Part shown: positions 8,752 to 17,000 of the stretch, in pieces
Position numbering within the stretch: the stretch's first letter is position 1
Layout: each line of letters begins with the position of its first letter
Assembly: GCA_002371215.1 (NCBI GenBank)
Contig: DFGL01000003.1
Span: 1 to 56,079 of the forward strand
Reading direction: 5' to 3'
Length of the DNA: 56,079 bases
From: Ruminococcaceae bacterium UBA3751
GTDB lineage: Bacteria > Bacillota > Clostridia > Oscillospirales > Acutalibacteraceae
The notes under the pieces: generated by a model
The model's database searches: none
The model's input: only the letters and a program-made list of their open reading frames with translations
Told to the model about the DNA's origin: nothing
Program-made: the position numbers and the translations under genes

Positions 8752-10065
8752 TTATTTAAAAATTGCGTTGTATTTATCAGCCCATTGCTTAACGGCATAA
8801 CGGCTGTAATGCTTGGGAAGCTGCTTGTTAACCGCCGCAAGTACAGCCATATTTTTCGCAAGACCGAGGAAGAGTCCCGTAAGCTTCTTATCCTTAATCA
8901 TTGCCTTGCCTTTGTTGATAAGCTCTGCGTTTATATCGATAAGTCCGCCGCCCTCGTCGGAAACGGAAAGCTCGTTGATTGTAATTATTTTGCTTTCAAA
9001 CATATAGTCAAGCTGTTCGGGCGTAATCTTGCCGAGCATTAACTTAACGAGCGCCATTCCGGCAAGCGGGAAGCCGATTTTAGTCTGATAATTATATTCG
9101 TAGTCCCAGAGCGTCTCTGCGCTGTAGGTTTCGGTCTTATCCGAAATAATTGTGTCCGCTAAAATTTTAGCCGCCCTGAAGGAATTAGCAATGCCTGAGC
9201 CTATAATCGGTACCGTCATAAACGCGCTGTCGCCGATAGCAGCGTATCCGTCGGCAACTAAAACTGCAAGAGTCTGGCGAACGGGGATAGTTACCATCTG
9301 GCCGCCGCGGAGCAGCTCCGTGCCGAGAATGGGATTCTCTTTTCTGAAAACCTCAACTCTTTCAAGCGCCTCCTCTTTGCTGAATTCCTCAAAATCACCT
9401 ATGAGAATATCGCTGTAGTCGCCGTCGTCGGCAACCCATGCAATGCCGAAAACGCCCTTAGGCAGCATATAAACCTTGTATTTATCCATACATTCGTTGC
9501 TGTCTGTACGGTTATAAAAGGCTCTGTATACTGTGAATTTTTCAAGCTTTTGCATATCCGCCTGAATACCGCAGCATTCCGGAAGTTGGGAGCGTATCGG
9601 ACTTTCGCAGCCGCAGGAGTCAATAACAAGGTCGCCGAGAATGTCGCCGTCTGCAGTTTTGATTCCTATTACTCTGTCGCCAGCCATAACGGGAGCAAGT
9701 ATTTCAGTGCCGTAAACGAATTTAACGCCCGCTTTTTCAGCTTCATCAATAATGAGGTTATAAATCTCTTTGCGCTCCATTTTAATGTCAGTTCCGCGCG
9801 CCTCGTCAATATCGTTGCGAAGAATAACTCTTCCCGAGGGCGGGCAGAAGCTCATATTGTGCATAGGAAGAAGTTTGCTTTCATCAGGCATCGGAAGACC
9901 TGCTTCGGTAATGGACTTGCTGTTGAAAATATCAGTCCAGTCGTAGCCCATATCTTCCCTTTGGTTTTTTTCATAAACCGTTACGTCAAATCCCGCCTTT
10001 GCAAGCTTGGCAGCGCAAACGATTCCGCCGTGGCCGCCGCCTGCAACAATAATCTTTTTTGCCAT
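8752..10065 (-). CDS. FAD-dependent oxidoreductase, geranylgeranyl-reductase/FixC-like
   Basis: Flavoprotein of 437 residues. The upstream ATG at 10083 encodes the ribosome site AAAGGAG itself, so the ATG at 10065 (MAKKIIVAGGG) is the better start. The N-terminal dinucleotide-binding motif is IIVAGGGHGGIVCAAKLAKAG followed by an acidic residue in VTVYEK. The second FAD motif is GDSAFMTVPIIGSGIANS, as in the p-hydroxybenzoate hydroxylase superfamily that includes geranylgeranyl reductases and FixC. The C-terminal about 130 residues are helical and not recognisable. Substrate unknown. It has its own promoter and stands alone, divergent from rmuC. Confidence 0.7.
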   Translation of the reverse strand: MAKKIIVAGGGHGGIVCAAKLAKAGFDVTVYEKNQREDMGYDWTDIFNSKSITEAGLPMPDESKLLPMHNMSFCPPSGRVILRNDIDEARGTDIKMERKEIYNLIIDEAEKAGVKFVYGTEILAPVMAGDRVIGIKTADGDILGDLVIDSCGCESPIRSQLPECCGIQADMQKLEKFTVYRAFYNRTDSNECMDKYKVYMLPKGVFGIAWVADDGDYSDILIGDFEEFSKEEALERVEVFRKENPILGTELLRGGQMVTIPVRQTLAVLVADGYAAIGDSAFMTVPIIGSGIANSFRAAKILADTIISDKTETYSAETLWDYEYNYQTKIGFPLAGMALVKLMLGKITPEQLDYMFESKIITINELSVSDEGGGLIDINAELINKGKAMIKDKKLTGLFLGLAKNMAVLAAVNKQLPKHYSRYAVKQWADKYNAIFK

Positions 10066-10099
10066 AAATATTACTCCTTTCAAAATTTACTCCTCTTAA

Positions 10100-10127
10100 A
10101 TTATACCACAATTGTCTAATATTTCAA
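10100..10127 (-). promoter_or_regulatory. Promoter of the FAD oxidoreductase gene
   Basis: Minus-strand TTGAAA (10127-10122), 16-base spacer, TATAAT (10105-10100), 35 bases from the preferred start codon. Confidence 0.65.
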
Positions 10128-10219
10128 CAAAAATCTGCTTTTGTTCATAAACCTGTAAAATAATCCGTCAATAAGTTCGGCGCTATGGTACATAAAACGG
10201 TACTGTAAAAATGATTTTC

Positions 10220-10248
10220 TTGTAATAAAAGGGGATAGGTGTTATAAT
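10220..10248 (+). promoter_or_regulatory. rmuC promoter
   Basis: TTGTAA (10220-10225), 17-base spacer, TATAAT (10243-10248); AGGAGG lies 5-6 bases before the ATG at 10276. Confidence 0.65.
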
Positions 10249-10275
10249 TATGTCAAATAAAAACAGGAGGCGCTT

Positions 10276-11535
10276 ATGACAAATTTTCTTCTTTTCGCAG
10301 CTCTTATTCTACTTATAATAATTATTATCCTATTAATAATATTCAGACCGAAAAAGGACGCAACGTCCGACGACCTTGCCGAGCGGTTTGACTCAGGCGC
10401 ACAGGCGCTTGATAAAAAAATAGATAATTCCGCGGCACTGCTTGAACAGAGGATAGATATTAATTCAAAAAATTCCTCAAAGCAGCTCGGAGATATATCC
10501 GAAAAAATGCAGGGGTTAACCGAAAAGAATTACGAACAGCAGATTAAGCTTATGGAAACGCTTAATAAAAATGCTGAAAAACAGACGGAGCAGATAGGCA
10601 AGGCTATATCTGCAATGCAGGAAAGCAATGAAAAAAAGCTTGAGGAGATGCGTAAAACCGTAGACGAAAAGCTTACCGAAACTCTGGATAAAAGAATTAA
10701 CGCTTCGTTTGAAACCGTTTCCGAACAGCTTAAAAAGGTATATATATCCCTCGGTGATATGCGCCGTCTTTCGGGTGACGTAACAAAGAGCGTTCAGGGA
10801 CTCAACAGCGTTCTTACAAACGTTAAATCCCGCGGTACCTGGGCAGAGGTACAGCTCGGCAACGTGCTTGACCAGATTATCCCCGAAATGTACGAAACCA
10901 ACGTTAAAACCAATCCTAATTATAACGGTCAGGTTGAGTTCGCCGTTAAAATTCCCAATGCCGACGACGATTCAGTAACCTGGCTCCCGATAGATTCAAA
11001 GTTCCCTATGGAGGACTATATCCGTCTTTCAACGGCTGCTCAGGAGGGCGATATTGCCGCTCTTGAAACTGCCCGCAAAGCGCTTGAAACAAGAATAAAA
11101 GGCGAGGCAAAGTCCATTAAGCAGTATATCTCCCTGCCTGAAACTACGCCTTTTGCAATTATGTATCTCGCAACTGAAGGGCTCTATGCAGAGGTTATGA
11201 GCAGTAAAAACGGGCTTGCCGAAAACCTTCAGCAGCAGGGAATTATGGTAGCTGGACCGAGCACGATTACCGCGCTTCTCAATTCGCTTGCAATGGGCTT
11301 TAAATCTATTGCGATTAACAAGAAGGCGAGCGAGGTTTACGACGTTCTCGGCGCAGCAAAGGCTCAGTACGATAAGTTCGGCGACCTGCTTGAAACTGCA
11401 AGAAAGCGCATTGAATCCGCAGGCAGAGCAATCGGGGATGCGGAAACCAAAAACAATTTCATTCAGCGCAAGCTCAAAACCGTTGAAACTCTTGACGAAG
11501 GTAAAAGCGACGAAATTTTGGGCTTAAACCAATAA
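10276..11535 (+). CDS. rmuC: RmuC family DNA recombination protein
   Basis: One N-terminal transmembrane helix (about residues 3-25, nearly all Leu/Ile), then a long coiled coil (about 35-150), then the conserved RmuC domain (about 165-385) containing SRGTWAEVQLGNVLDQI, WLPIDSKFPMEDY and GLYAEVMSSKNG. RmuC limits inversions at short inverted repeats in E. coli and its domain is nuclease-like; the biochemical role remains vague. Length of 419 residues is normal. Monocistronic. Confidence 0.92.
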   Translation: MTNFLLFAALILLIIIIILLIIFRPKKDATSDDLAERFDSGAQALDKKIDNSAALLEQRIDINSKNSSKQLGDISEKMQGLTEKNYEQQIKLMETLNKNAEKQTEQIGKAISAMQESNEKKLEEMRKTVDEKLTETLDKRINASFETVSEQLKKVYISLGDMRRLSGDVTKSVQGLNSVLTNVKSRGTWAEVQLGNVLDQIIPEMYETNVKTNPNYNGQVEFAVKIPNADDDSVTWLPIDSKFPMEDYIRLSTAAQEGDIAALETARKALETRIKGEAKSIKQYISLPETTPFAIMYLATEGLYAEVMSSKNGLAENLQQQGIMVAGPSTITALLNSLAMGFKSIAINKKASEVYDVLGAAKAQYDKFGDLLETARKRIESAGRAIGDAETKNNFIQRKLKTVETLDEGKSDEILGLNQ

Positions 11536-11539
11536 TTAA

Positions 11540-11567
11540 CTGTAGGGACGGGCATTGCTCGTCCCTA
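11540..11567 (+). repeat. REP-like palindrome, copy 1
   Basis: Begins TGTAGGGACGGGC and closes with GCTCGTCCC around an ATT loop, one wobble pair in a 9-bp stem. It shares the GTAGGG head with the other copies and lies 4 bases after the rmuC stop, so it may also act as its transcript end. Confidence 0.65.
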
Positions 11568-11603
11568 TAATTAAGAATTAAGAGTTAAGAGTTAAGAATT
11601 AAT
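11568..11603. repeat. Short A/T-rich tandem repeat
   Basis: Variants of AATTAAGA/GTTAAGA are repeated about four to five times between two REP-like palindromes. Similar low-complexity runs accompany the REP copies near 52.6-52.8 kb. Confidence 0.55.
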
Positions 11604-11605
11604 AA

Positions 11606-11634
11606 CCGTAGGGGCTGACGACCCCGGCAGCCCG
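11606..11634 (+). repeat. REP-like palindrome, copy 2
   Basis: CCGTAGGGGCTG followed by ACGACCCCGG and CAGCCCG: GGGCTG (11612-11617) pairs with CAGCCC (11628-11633). Same head and tail as the copies near iolE. Confidence 0.7.
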
Positions 11635-11665
11635 AAAAAACACCCCCGCAACACAGTTGCAGGGG
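11635..11665 (-). terminator. Terminator of tRNA-Arg
   Basis: On the minus strand a 10-bp stem with one mismatch (CCCCTGCAAC / GTTGCGGGGG) closes a 3-base loop and is followed by TGTTTTTT. It starts 8 bases after the tRNA 3' end. Confidence 0.8.
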
Positions 11666-11672
11666 ATTGTTT

Positions 11673-11749
11673 TGGCCCGCCCGAAGGGATTTGAACCCCC
11701 AATCGTCAGAATCGGAATCTGATGCATTATCCGGTTATGCTACGGGCGG
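11673..11749 (-). tRNA. tRNA-Arg (anticodon CCG)
   Basis: A 77-base cloverleaf. Acceptor stem CCGCCCG / CGGGCGG pairs perfectly, with discriminator G and an encoded CCA. D stem GCAT/ATGC, anticodon stem TCAGA/TCTGA enclosing TTCCGAT with anticodon CCG (11715-11713), variable loop of 5, T stem GGGGG/CCCTT with loop TTCAAAT. It reads CGG arginine codons. Confidence 0.95.
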
Positions 11750-11792
11750 ATATTCCATTTGCAGATAGTATTTTAACATCAAAAGTTTATCA

Positions 11793-11821
11793 TTGCAACC
11801 ATTTTGTTTTTCTGCTATAAT
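11793..11821 (+). promoter_or_regulatory. MATE gene promoter
   Basis: TTGCAA (11793-11798), 17-base spacer, TATAAT (11816-11821). Transcription would start about 10 bases before the ATG at 11839, so the mRNA has almost no leader and only a weak ribosome site. Confidence 0.65.
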
Positions 11822-11838
11822 GTCTGCGGTGAAAAAAT

Positions 11839-13176
11839 ATGGAAAACTCAGCACAAAAACAATTTGACAGAATGACGAAAACGCCGATAAACCGCCTTAT
11901 TCCTCGCCTTGCGGTACCAACGGTTATATCAATGCTGATAACTGTTATTTACAATATGGCGGATACTTATTTTGTATCTAAAATCAGCGTTTCCGCGAGC
12001 GCCGCTACGGGCGTTCTTTTGAGTCTTATGGGGCTTATTCAGGCGTTCGGCTTTATGTACGGTCAGGGCGCGGGTAGCAATATCAGCCGCCGTCTCGGAG
12101 CAAAGGATATAGAAAGCGCAAGGCGATATGCTTCAACTGCGTTTTACAGCGCGCTTGCAGTTGGGCTTATCATCCTCGTTTTCGGGCTTATTTTTATCGA
12201 CGGACTTATTGATTTGCTCGGGAGTACGTCAACTATTCATCCTTACGCCGTAAGCTACGGAAGGTGGATACTGATTGCCGCTCCCGCAATGACCACATCA
12301 TTCGTGATGAATAATATTATGCGTTTTGAGGGTCAGGCAAAGCTCGCTATGTACGGGCTTATGGCAGGAGGCTTTCTCAATATAATCCTTGACCCGCTGT
12401 TGATATTTGTTCTTAAGCTCGGTATTGCGGGCGCGGGAATTGCAACGGCTTTTTCGCAATACGTAGGTATGAGCGTGCTTCTCGTTTTCTTTCTCCGCAA
12501 AAAGCTTCAGAGCCGCATTAATCCAAGGGATTTCAGCTTTGACCCTAAAGTTACGAAGGATATAATCGCCGTCGGTATTCCCTCCTTTGCAAGGCAGGGG
12601 CTTAATTCAATTTCAACTATGTTCTTGAACATTCAGGCGCATCCCTTCGGCGATGAATGTATTGCCGCAATGAGCATAACGGGAAAAATCGGAATGTTCA
12701 TTTTCAGTTTCTGCCTCGGTATCGGTCAGGGCTTTCAGCCGGTTTGCTCGTTTAATTACGGAGCTAAGCTGTATGACAGAGTTAAAAGCGCAATTGCGTT
12801 TCTGCTGAAATTCGGAACCATCGTTATTGCCGTTATGTCCGCTATCTGCTTTGCCCTTGCGCCGCAGCTTGTAATGCTTTTTCGTAAGGACGCCGCAGTT
12901 GTTGAAATAGGTGCTGACGCGCTAAGAATTCTCTGCGTTGCAATGCTCTTTGTACCCGTTGTTATGACGGGAAATATGACCTTCCAGAGCATCGGAAAAG
13001 CGGGCAAGGCGTTTTTCCTTTCCTGTTGCCAGAACGGGCTGTTTTTCCTGCCGCTGATTTTTATTCTTCCCGCCTTAATCGGAGTCAGGGGAATAGAAGC
13101 GGCTCAGCCGGTTTCCTACGTTATCTCCGCATTAATCGCCGCCCCGATGCTCTATAAATTCACCAAATCGCTGTAG
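11839..13176 (+). CDS. MATE family multidrug/organic cation exporter
   Basis: Polytopic membrane protein of 445 residues with about 12 transmembrane helices in two homologous halves, starting with the MATE signature region PINRLIPRLAVPTVISMLITVIYN-type and a clear AQ/NMADTYFVSK segment. MATE proteins export drugs or metabolites against Na+ or H+; substrate and coupling ion cannot be read from sequence. Closest type is the clostridial NorM/MepA-like group. The stop codon TAG at 13174-13176 lies inside a REP-like palindrome (TGTAGGGGG), so the protein's end is set by the repeat. Confidence 0.88.
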   Translation: MENSAQKQFDRMTKTPINRLIPRLAVPTVISMLITVIYNMADTYFVSKISVSASAATGVLLSLMGLIQAFGFMYGQGAGSNISRRLGAKDIESARRYASTAFYSALAVGLIILVFGLIFIDGLIDLLGSTSTIHPYAVSYGRWILIAAPAMTTSFVMNNIMRFEGQAKLAMYGLMAGGFLNIILDPLLIFVLKLGIAGAGIATAFSQYVGMSVLLVFFLRKKLQSRINPRDFSFDPKVTKDIIAVGIPSFARQGLNSISTMFLNIQAHPFGDECIAAMSITGKIGMFIFSFCLGIGQGFQPVCSFNYGAKLYDRVKSAIAFLLKFGTIVIAVMSAICFALAPQLVMLFRKDAAVVEIGADALRILCVAMLFVPVVMTGNMTFQSIGKAGKAFFLSCCQNGLFFLPLIFILPALIGVRGIEAAQPVSYVISALIAAPMLYKFTKSL

Positions 13177-13198
13177 GGGGCGATTCACGAATTATCCG
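13173..13198 (+). repeat. REP-like palindrome, copy 3 (decayed)
   Basis: GTAGGGGGCGATTCACGAATTATCCG is a degenerate version of the intact copy at 13326-13350; the left arm GGGCGATTC is kept and the right arm has changed to GAATTATCC. It supplies the MATE stop codon and lies 13 bases before the RAYT start. Confidence 0.75.
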
Positions 13199-13211
13199 AA
13201 AGGACACTGAA

Positions 13212-13739
13212 ATGAACAACCTTCCTAAACGCAAGTCTCTCCGCCTTAAAAACTACGATTATTCAGCAAACGGTGCATATTTTGTAACGATATGTACGCA
13301 TGAGAAAAAGTGCATTTTGTCAACCGTAGGGGCGATTCACGAATCGCCCGAAAAATACTGTGTAAAACTCAATCGTTACGGCTCAATTGTAAGGCACTAT
13401 ATCAAAAAATCAGAAAAGCGTTTTTCCGTTATAATTCCGGAATATGTGATTATGCCAAACCATATTCATATGCTTATAGTTGTGGATAATTATGATCCTG
13501 AGCGGGCGATTCTTGAATCGCCCCTACAAAGTACCCGTTCGCAATTGTCAAAAATAGTGGGATATATTAAAATGAATACGTCTAAAGAAATACATCAAAT
13601 TAATCCTGATATTAAGCTTTGGCAGCGCGGATATTACGATCATGTTGTACGCAATGAAGAGGACTATTTTCAACATTTGCAATATATTGAAGAAAATCCA
13701 AAAAAGTGGCTCCTCGGCAAGGACGAATATTATGCTTAA
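13212..13739 (+). CDS. REP-associated tyrosine transposase (RAYT, IS200-like Y1 family)
   Basis: Single-strand DNA transposase-like protein of 175 residues. The HUH metal-binding motif is MPNHIHML (His84, His86). The C-terminal part LWQRGYYDHVVRNEEDYFQHL has several tyrosines, one of which should be the nucleophile; I cannot say which. RAYTs are single-copy genes that mobilise or copy REP palindromes. Here two REP palindromes lie inside the reading frame, translated as VGAIHESPE (residues 39-47) and AILESPLQ (98-106), in opposite orientations, and a third precedes the gene. No flanking transposon ends or target duplications are evident. A ribosome-site-like AAAGGA at the edge of copy 3 precedes the ATG. 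Strong terminator downstream. Whether the protein is still active with both insertions is unknown. Confidence 0.88.
   Translation: MNNLPKRKSLRLKNYDYSANGAYFVTICTHEKKCILSTVGAIHESPEKYCVKLNRYGSIVRHYIKKSEKRFSVIIPEYVIMPNHIHMLIVVDNYDPERAILESPLQSTRSQLSKIVGYIKMNTSKEIHQINPDIKLWQRGYYDHVVRNEEDYFQHLQYIEENPKKWLLGKDEYYA
13326..13350 (+). repeat. REP-like palindrome, copy 4, inside the RAYT coding sequence
   Basis: GTAG head, then a perfect 9-bp stem GGGCGATTC / GAATCGCCC (13330-13338 and 13341-13349) with a 2-base loop. It is read in frame without a stop. Confidence 0.9.
13503..13527 (-). repeat. REP-like palindrome, copy 5, inside the RAYT coding sequence, inverted
   Basis: Same perfect stem GGGCGATTC / GAATCGCCC (13504-13512, 13515-13523) with TT loop and the CTAC tail, which is the GTAG head in reverse orientation. 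Also read in frame. Confidence 0.9.
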
Positions 13740-13770
13740 AGCCGGGAGCGCCCTTTATTCAATTACTTTT

Positions 13771-13797
13771 CCGCACCTTTTAAGGTGCGGCTTTTTT
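13771..13797 (+). terminator. Rho-independent terminator after RAYT
   Basis: Perfect 9-bp stem CCGCACCTT / AAGGTGCGG with a 2-base loop, followed by CTTTTTT. Confidence 0.9.
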
Positions 13798-13878
13798 GTG
13801 CAAAATCGTTAAAATGTCATAGTATATTGCTGCAAAGAATATTAATTTGGAAAAATTTACAAATTGTTCAAAAATTAC

Positions 13879-13908
13879 TTGACAAAGCATATAGATGTAT
13901 AATATAAT
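13879..13908 (+). promoter_or_regulatory. Promoter of the giant GH43 protein gene
   Basis: TTGACA (13879-13884), 18-base spacer, TATAAT (13903-13908). Transcription would start near 13915, giving a leader of about 160 bases. Confidence 0.75.
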
Positions 13909-13914
13909 AAATCT

Positions 13915-14076
13915 GTAAAAATATATGGACTATTTGCGCTCTATGGCGTTAACAGTTTGTTCATTATTCAACAAAAGTGGTTTACCGTCGCGGTTTGTGT
14001 AGTCAGTAAACATCCGCGAAGCAATCTGTCATATGGTATACCGCAGCTGCTGAATAATGGAAAAGGAGGAAACTTT
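13915..14076 (+). promoter_or_regulatory. Structured 160-base leader of the giant protein mRNA
   Basis: CATTATTCA (13963-13971) is the exact complement of TGAATAATG (14051-14059), which sits three bases before the ribosome site AAAGGAGG. Inside, GTTTAC (13980-13985) can pair with GTAAAC (14006-14011), and CGCGG (13989-13993) with CCGCG (14014-14018); the two inner pairings interleave. I do not recognise a known riboswitch class. A fold that closes just ahead of the ribosome site could control translation; this is inference. Confidence 0.4.
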
Positions 14077-17000
14077 ATGAAAAAAATGACGAAAAGACTT
14101 TTATCCGTCTTCCTTGCTGCAGTAATGGTATTTACTACGGTACCGTTTACTGCGATAGTTGCGTTCGCAAAGCGCACGGGAACGGATGTACCCACCTCTT
14201 ATGCGTACCTGACGAAAAATCTTGACGGTTTTCAGAGTAGCGGCAACGTAACCTGGGACGCAACGGAGAAGGCGGCAAAGTTTGACGGCGGCACTTTAAC
14301 TTTGAATAATTTTGACGCTTTCGCAAACGTTGACCACGACAGCGCTTTTGCCATCTGCTTCGATTTTAAAAAGACATCGTCTAACCCGACTTACGGCTTT
14401 GTATTCCAGCTGGATAACGGCGTAGGCGTAAACGAAAACCGTTTCGGCTTTAATGCCGGCGGAAGCGATGATCACCGAGGCTTAACCTACGCAACGATTA
14501 ATAACAGCCACAATGTTTATTGGTCGCAGGATTTCGGTGACAGCAGCAAAGCGTTTATCAGTCAGAACAACGGTTCCTGGGGTACCTCCTGGAAGCCGGA
14601 AAACGATACCTGGTATAACGTTGCGCTGTTTATGGCGGGCGGCGAGCTGCAGTATTACCTGAACGGTAATTGGATTGGTACCTTTAACGCACCGTCTGAA
14701 GGAAGCCTTACGAACGCCCAGATTATGGATAATATGAAGAATCTTACCACGCTTTTCGTCGGTAAATCTTCCAACAGCGGCGACGGAACCTTCAGAGGCT
14801 ACGTTAAGAACCTTCAGTTCTTCAGCTATGCGCAAAACAACGCTCCTTCGGCGTTGAAAACGGCGCTTGACGCGTATGAAGCCAAGATGGAGGACGGCAA
14901 AGTATATAAAAACCTTTCCAATGCTTATGCAAAGTATCAGCAGGCGGCAGCACGCTATGACGCCTATATTTACGGCGATTTGGATTTAACCGCGCAAACG
15001 AACGGCACCACCAACAGCGATTTGTTAAACGGTGCTTCGCAGGAGCTTGCGCTCGCTACGGGTGCTATGCAACCGTGTGAAGCAGCAAAAGCTGGCGTTA
15101 CAACTAATCACGGCGTATTTAGTAATGATTCAAACAACGGAACGTATGCTGAGGCTTGTAATAATTTGCTTTATTTGCAGACCGGAATTCAGAAGAATTC
15201 TACATATTGCAGGGCATATAATGAATATGGTTCCTCTAAACCCAATGATCCATTTGTTAAAAAGGAATTATATTACCCCGAAGCAACGATGTTGTATGTT
15301 GATTCAAACAGTAAGCCTACAATACCTGTAATGCTGCGATTGTATTCAAACTCTGGCGGAAAGAAAAACAGATGGGCGCTTTCCGCTTTTCAAGCGAGCG
15401 GTTCAAACTGGGAACTTACAAAGAAGAACGGCTCTTATTTAAAGTGGTTTGGTAAATGCGGCGGCAACCTTGATTTCTCTTGGGCAATCAATGGCGGTGG
15501 CGGTGCATACTTTAATGCAACGAGTACAAACGACGGAAGTTATAGCACGAGTGATACTCTTCAAACTTGTGTTAAAGGCGGAACGTTTTCGTCAAACACA
15601 TATGATGATGGAGTATATGCCAACTATATCACTTATACCGGCTCAATGAACGATAATACTACCGATGATACAATCACACCGTCTTTTACTGTTTATTGTA
15701 GCGGCGATAGTAATGCTTATAAAAACAGTGACAACTTAAACGGTACTGTTACCGGCGACGTTACTATCCATGTTATCAACTATGCTCGTTACCTCAATAA
15801 AGTTAATTCTAAAAAATCCGATATCGCTGCAGTTTGCGGCAATATTACAAACTTTAAAGAGGGCGGCGCTGCTGCTTACTTAGCAAAAGTTGACGAAATG
15901 ACGGGCTTTGATATCAATAGTTATTTTACCTCTTCAAATGACTATACTACCTGTATTTCGGATATGACAACCGCTATGGGTAAGCTCGATTCTCCGCCTT
16001 CAACGACTACCGATACATCTAAAAACGTTTATAAAGCGGTAAAGAATGCTATCGATTACAGCGGAACTAATGCTGCGGGCGAAAACACGACCGTATTGGC
16101 AGCCGTTTCCAAAAAGACGGCAAACTCCGCTACCAATGGCGAAAATAACGGCGGTTACATCAAAGGCCTGTATCAGGATTTCATTGTGAAGTATAACGCA
16201 GCCGTTGCGGCTATGGCGGCGCTCGCCGATAAATCGGCTTATCCGACCGCAAGCGTGGCTACGACTGCAAGCAATCTTATTGCAGCATTCCAGGCGCTCG
16301 ACGTTGTGGATATTGACCAGCCGACGGCTACCCCAGTCAGCGGCAGACTTCTCAGCGCTACCGATACTGTTACTGTTACCAATACAGAGTACAATAAGGA
16401 TAACGGCGCACCGAGAGGCCAGACGGCATATACTGTTGCTTATAGCGACGGCAGTACCTCCGTTACGGGCTCAATTACCGGCGCAACCGCTTCTGCAACC
16501 GTAACCCCGTTCAGCGGCAAAACGACACCGGGCTTAACTGCAACGGTTACGGCTACCGCTTCGGCAACGCTGAGCGGCGACTCCTATTCGCGCGATTCGG
16601 CGGCATATACCTATACACTGTATACCGCTCCCGTTATCAGCAATACAAACGTAAATTATAACGAGGGCGTAGTTATTACCTCCACCAATGCCCAGACAGG
16701 TACTATTCAGTACAGTCTTGACGGTACAACATGGAGTAATTATAACCCGCAGAATCCCTATGCTCCGTTCAGCTCAACAACGGCTGATACCTCTACCGTT
16801 ACAATTTATGTAAGAGAAACCAAAACGCTCAATGACTCCGAGAGTCAGAGCTATACGGTTACCTCTGCTACAAGCAGCTTCCTTCTTGAAAGAAGCGCGG
16901 ACTTCGATATCAAGGCGAAGTATGCAGACGGCAGTATCCACGCAAAGGGCGCGAATTATTACGACGAAAACAGCCACTTTACGATTGATAATGCAGGTAC

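Noticed and set aside
9550..10119. Long antisense open frame of 189 codons over the FAD oxidoreductase gene
   Set aside because: It lies entirely opposite a strongly supported gene, lacks a ribosome site and resembles no family.
10275..10276. Second methylase or restriction genes around rmuC
   Set aside because: Looked for because RmuC sometimes lies near such genes; none is seen.
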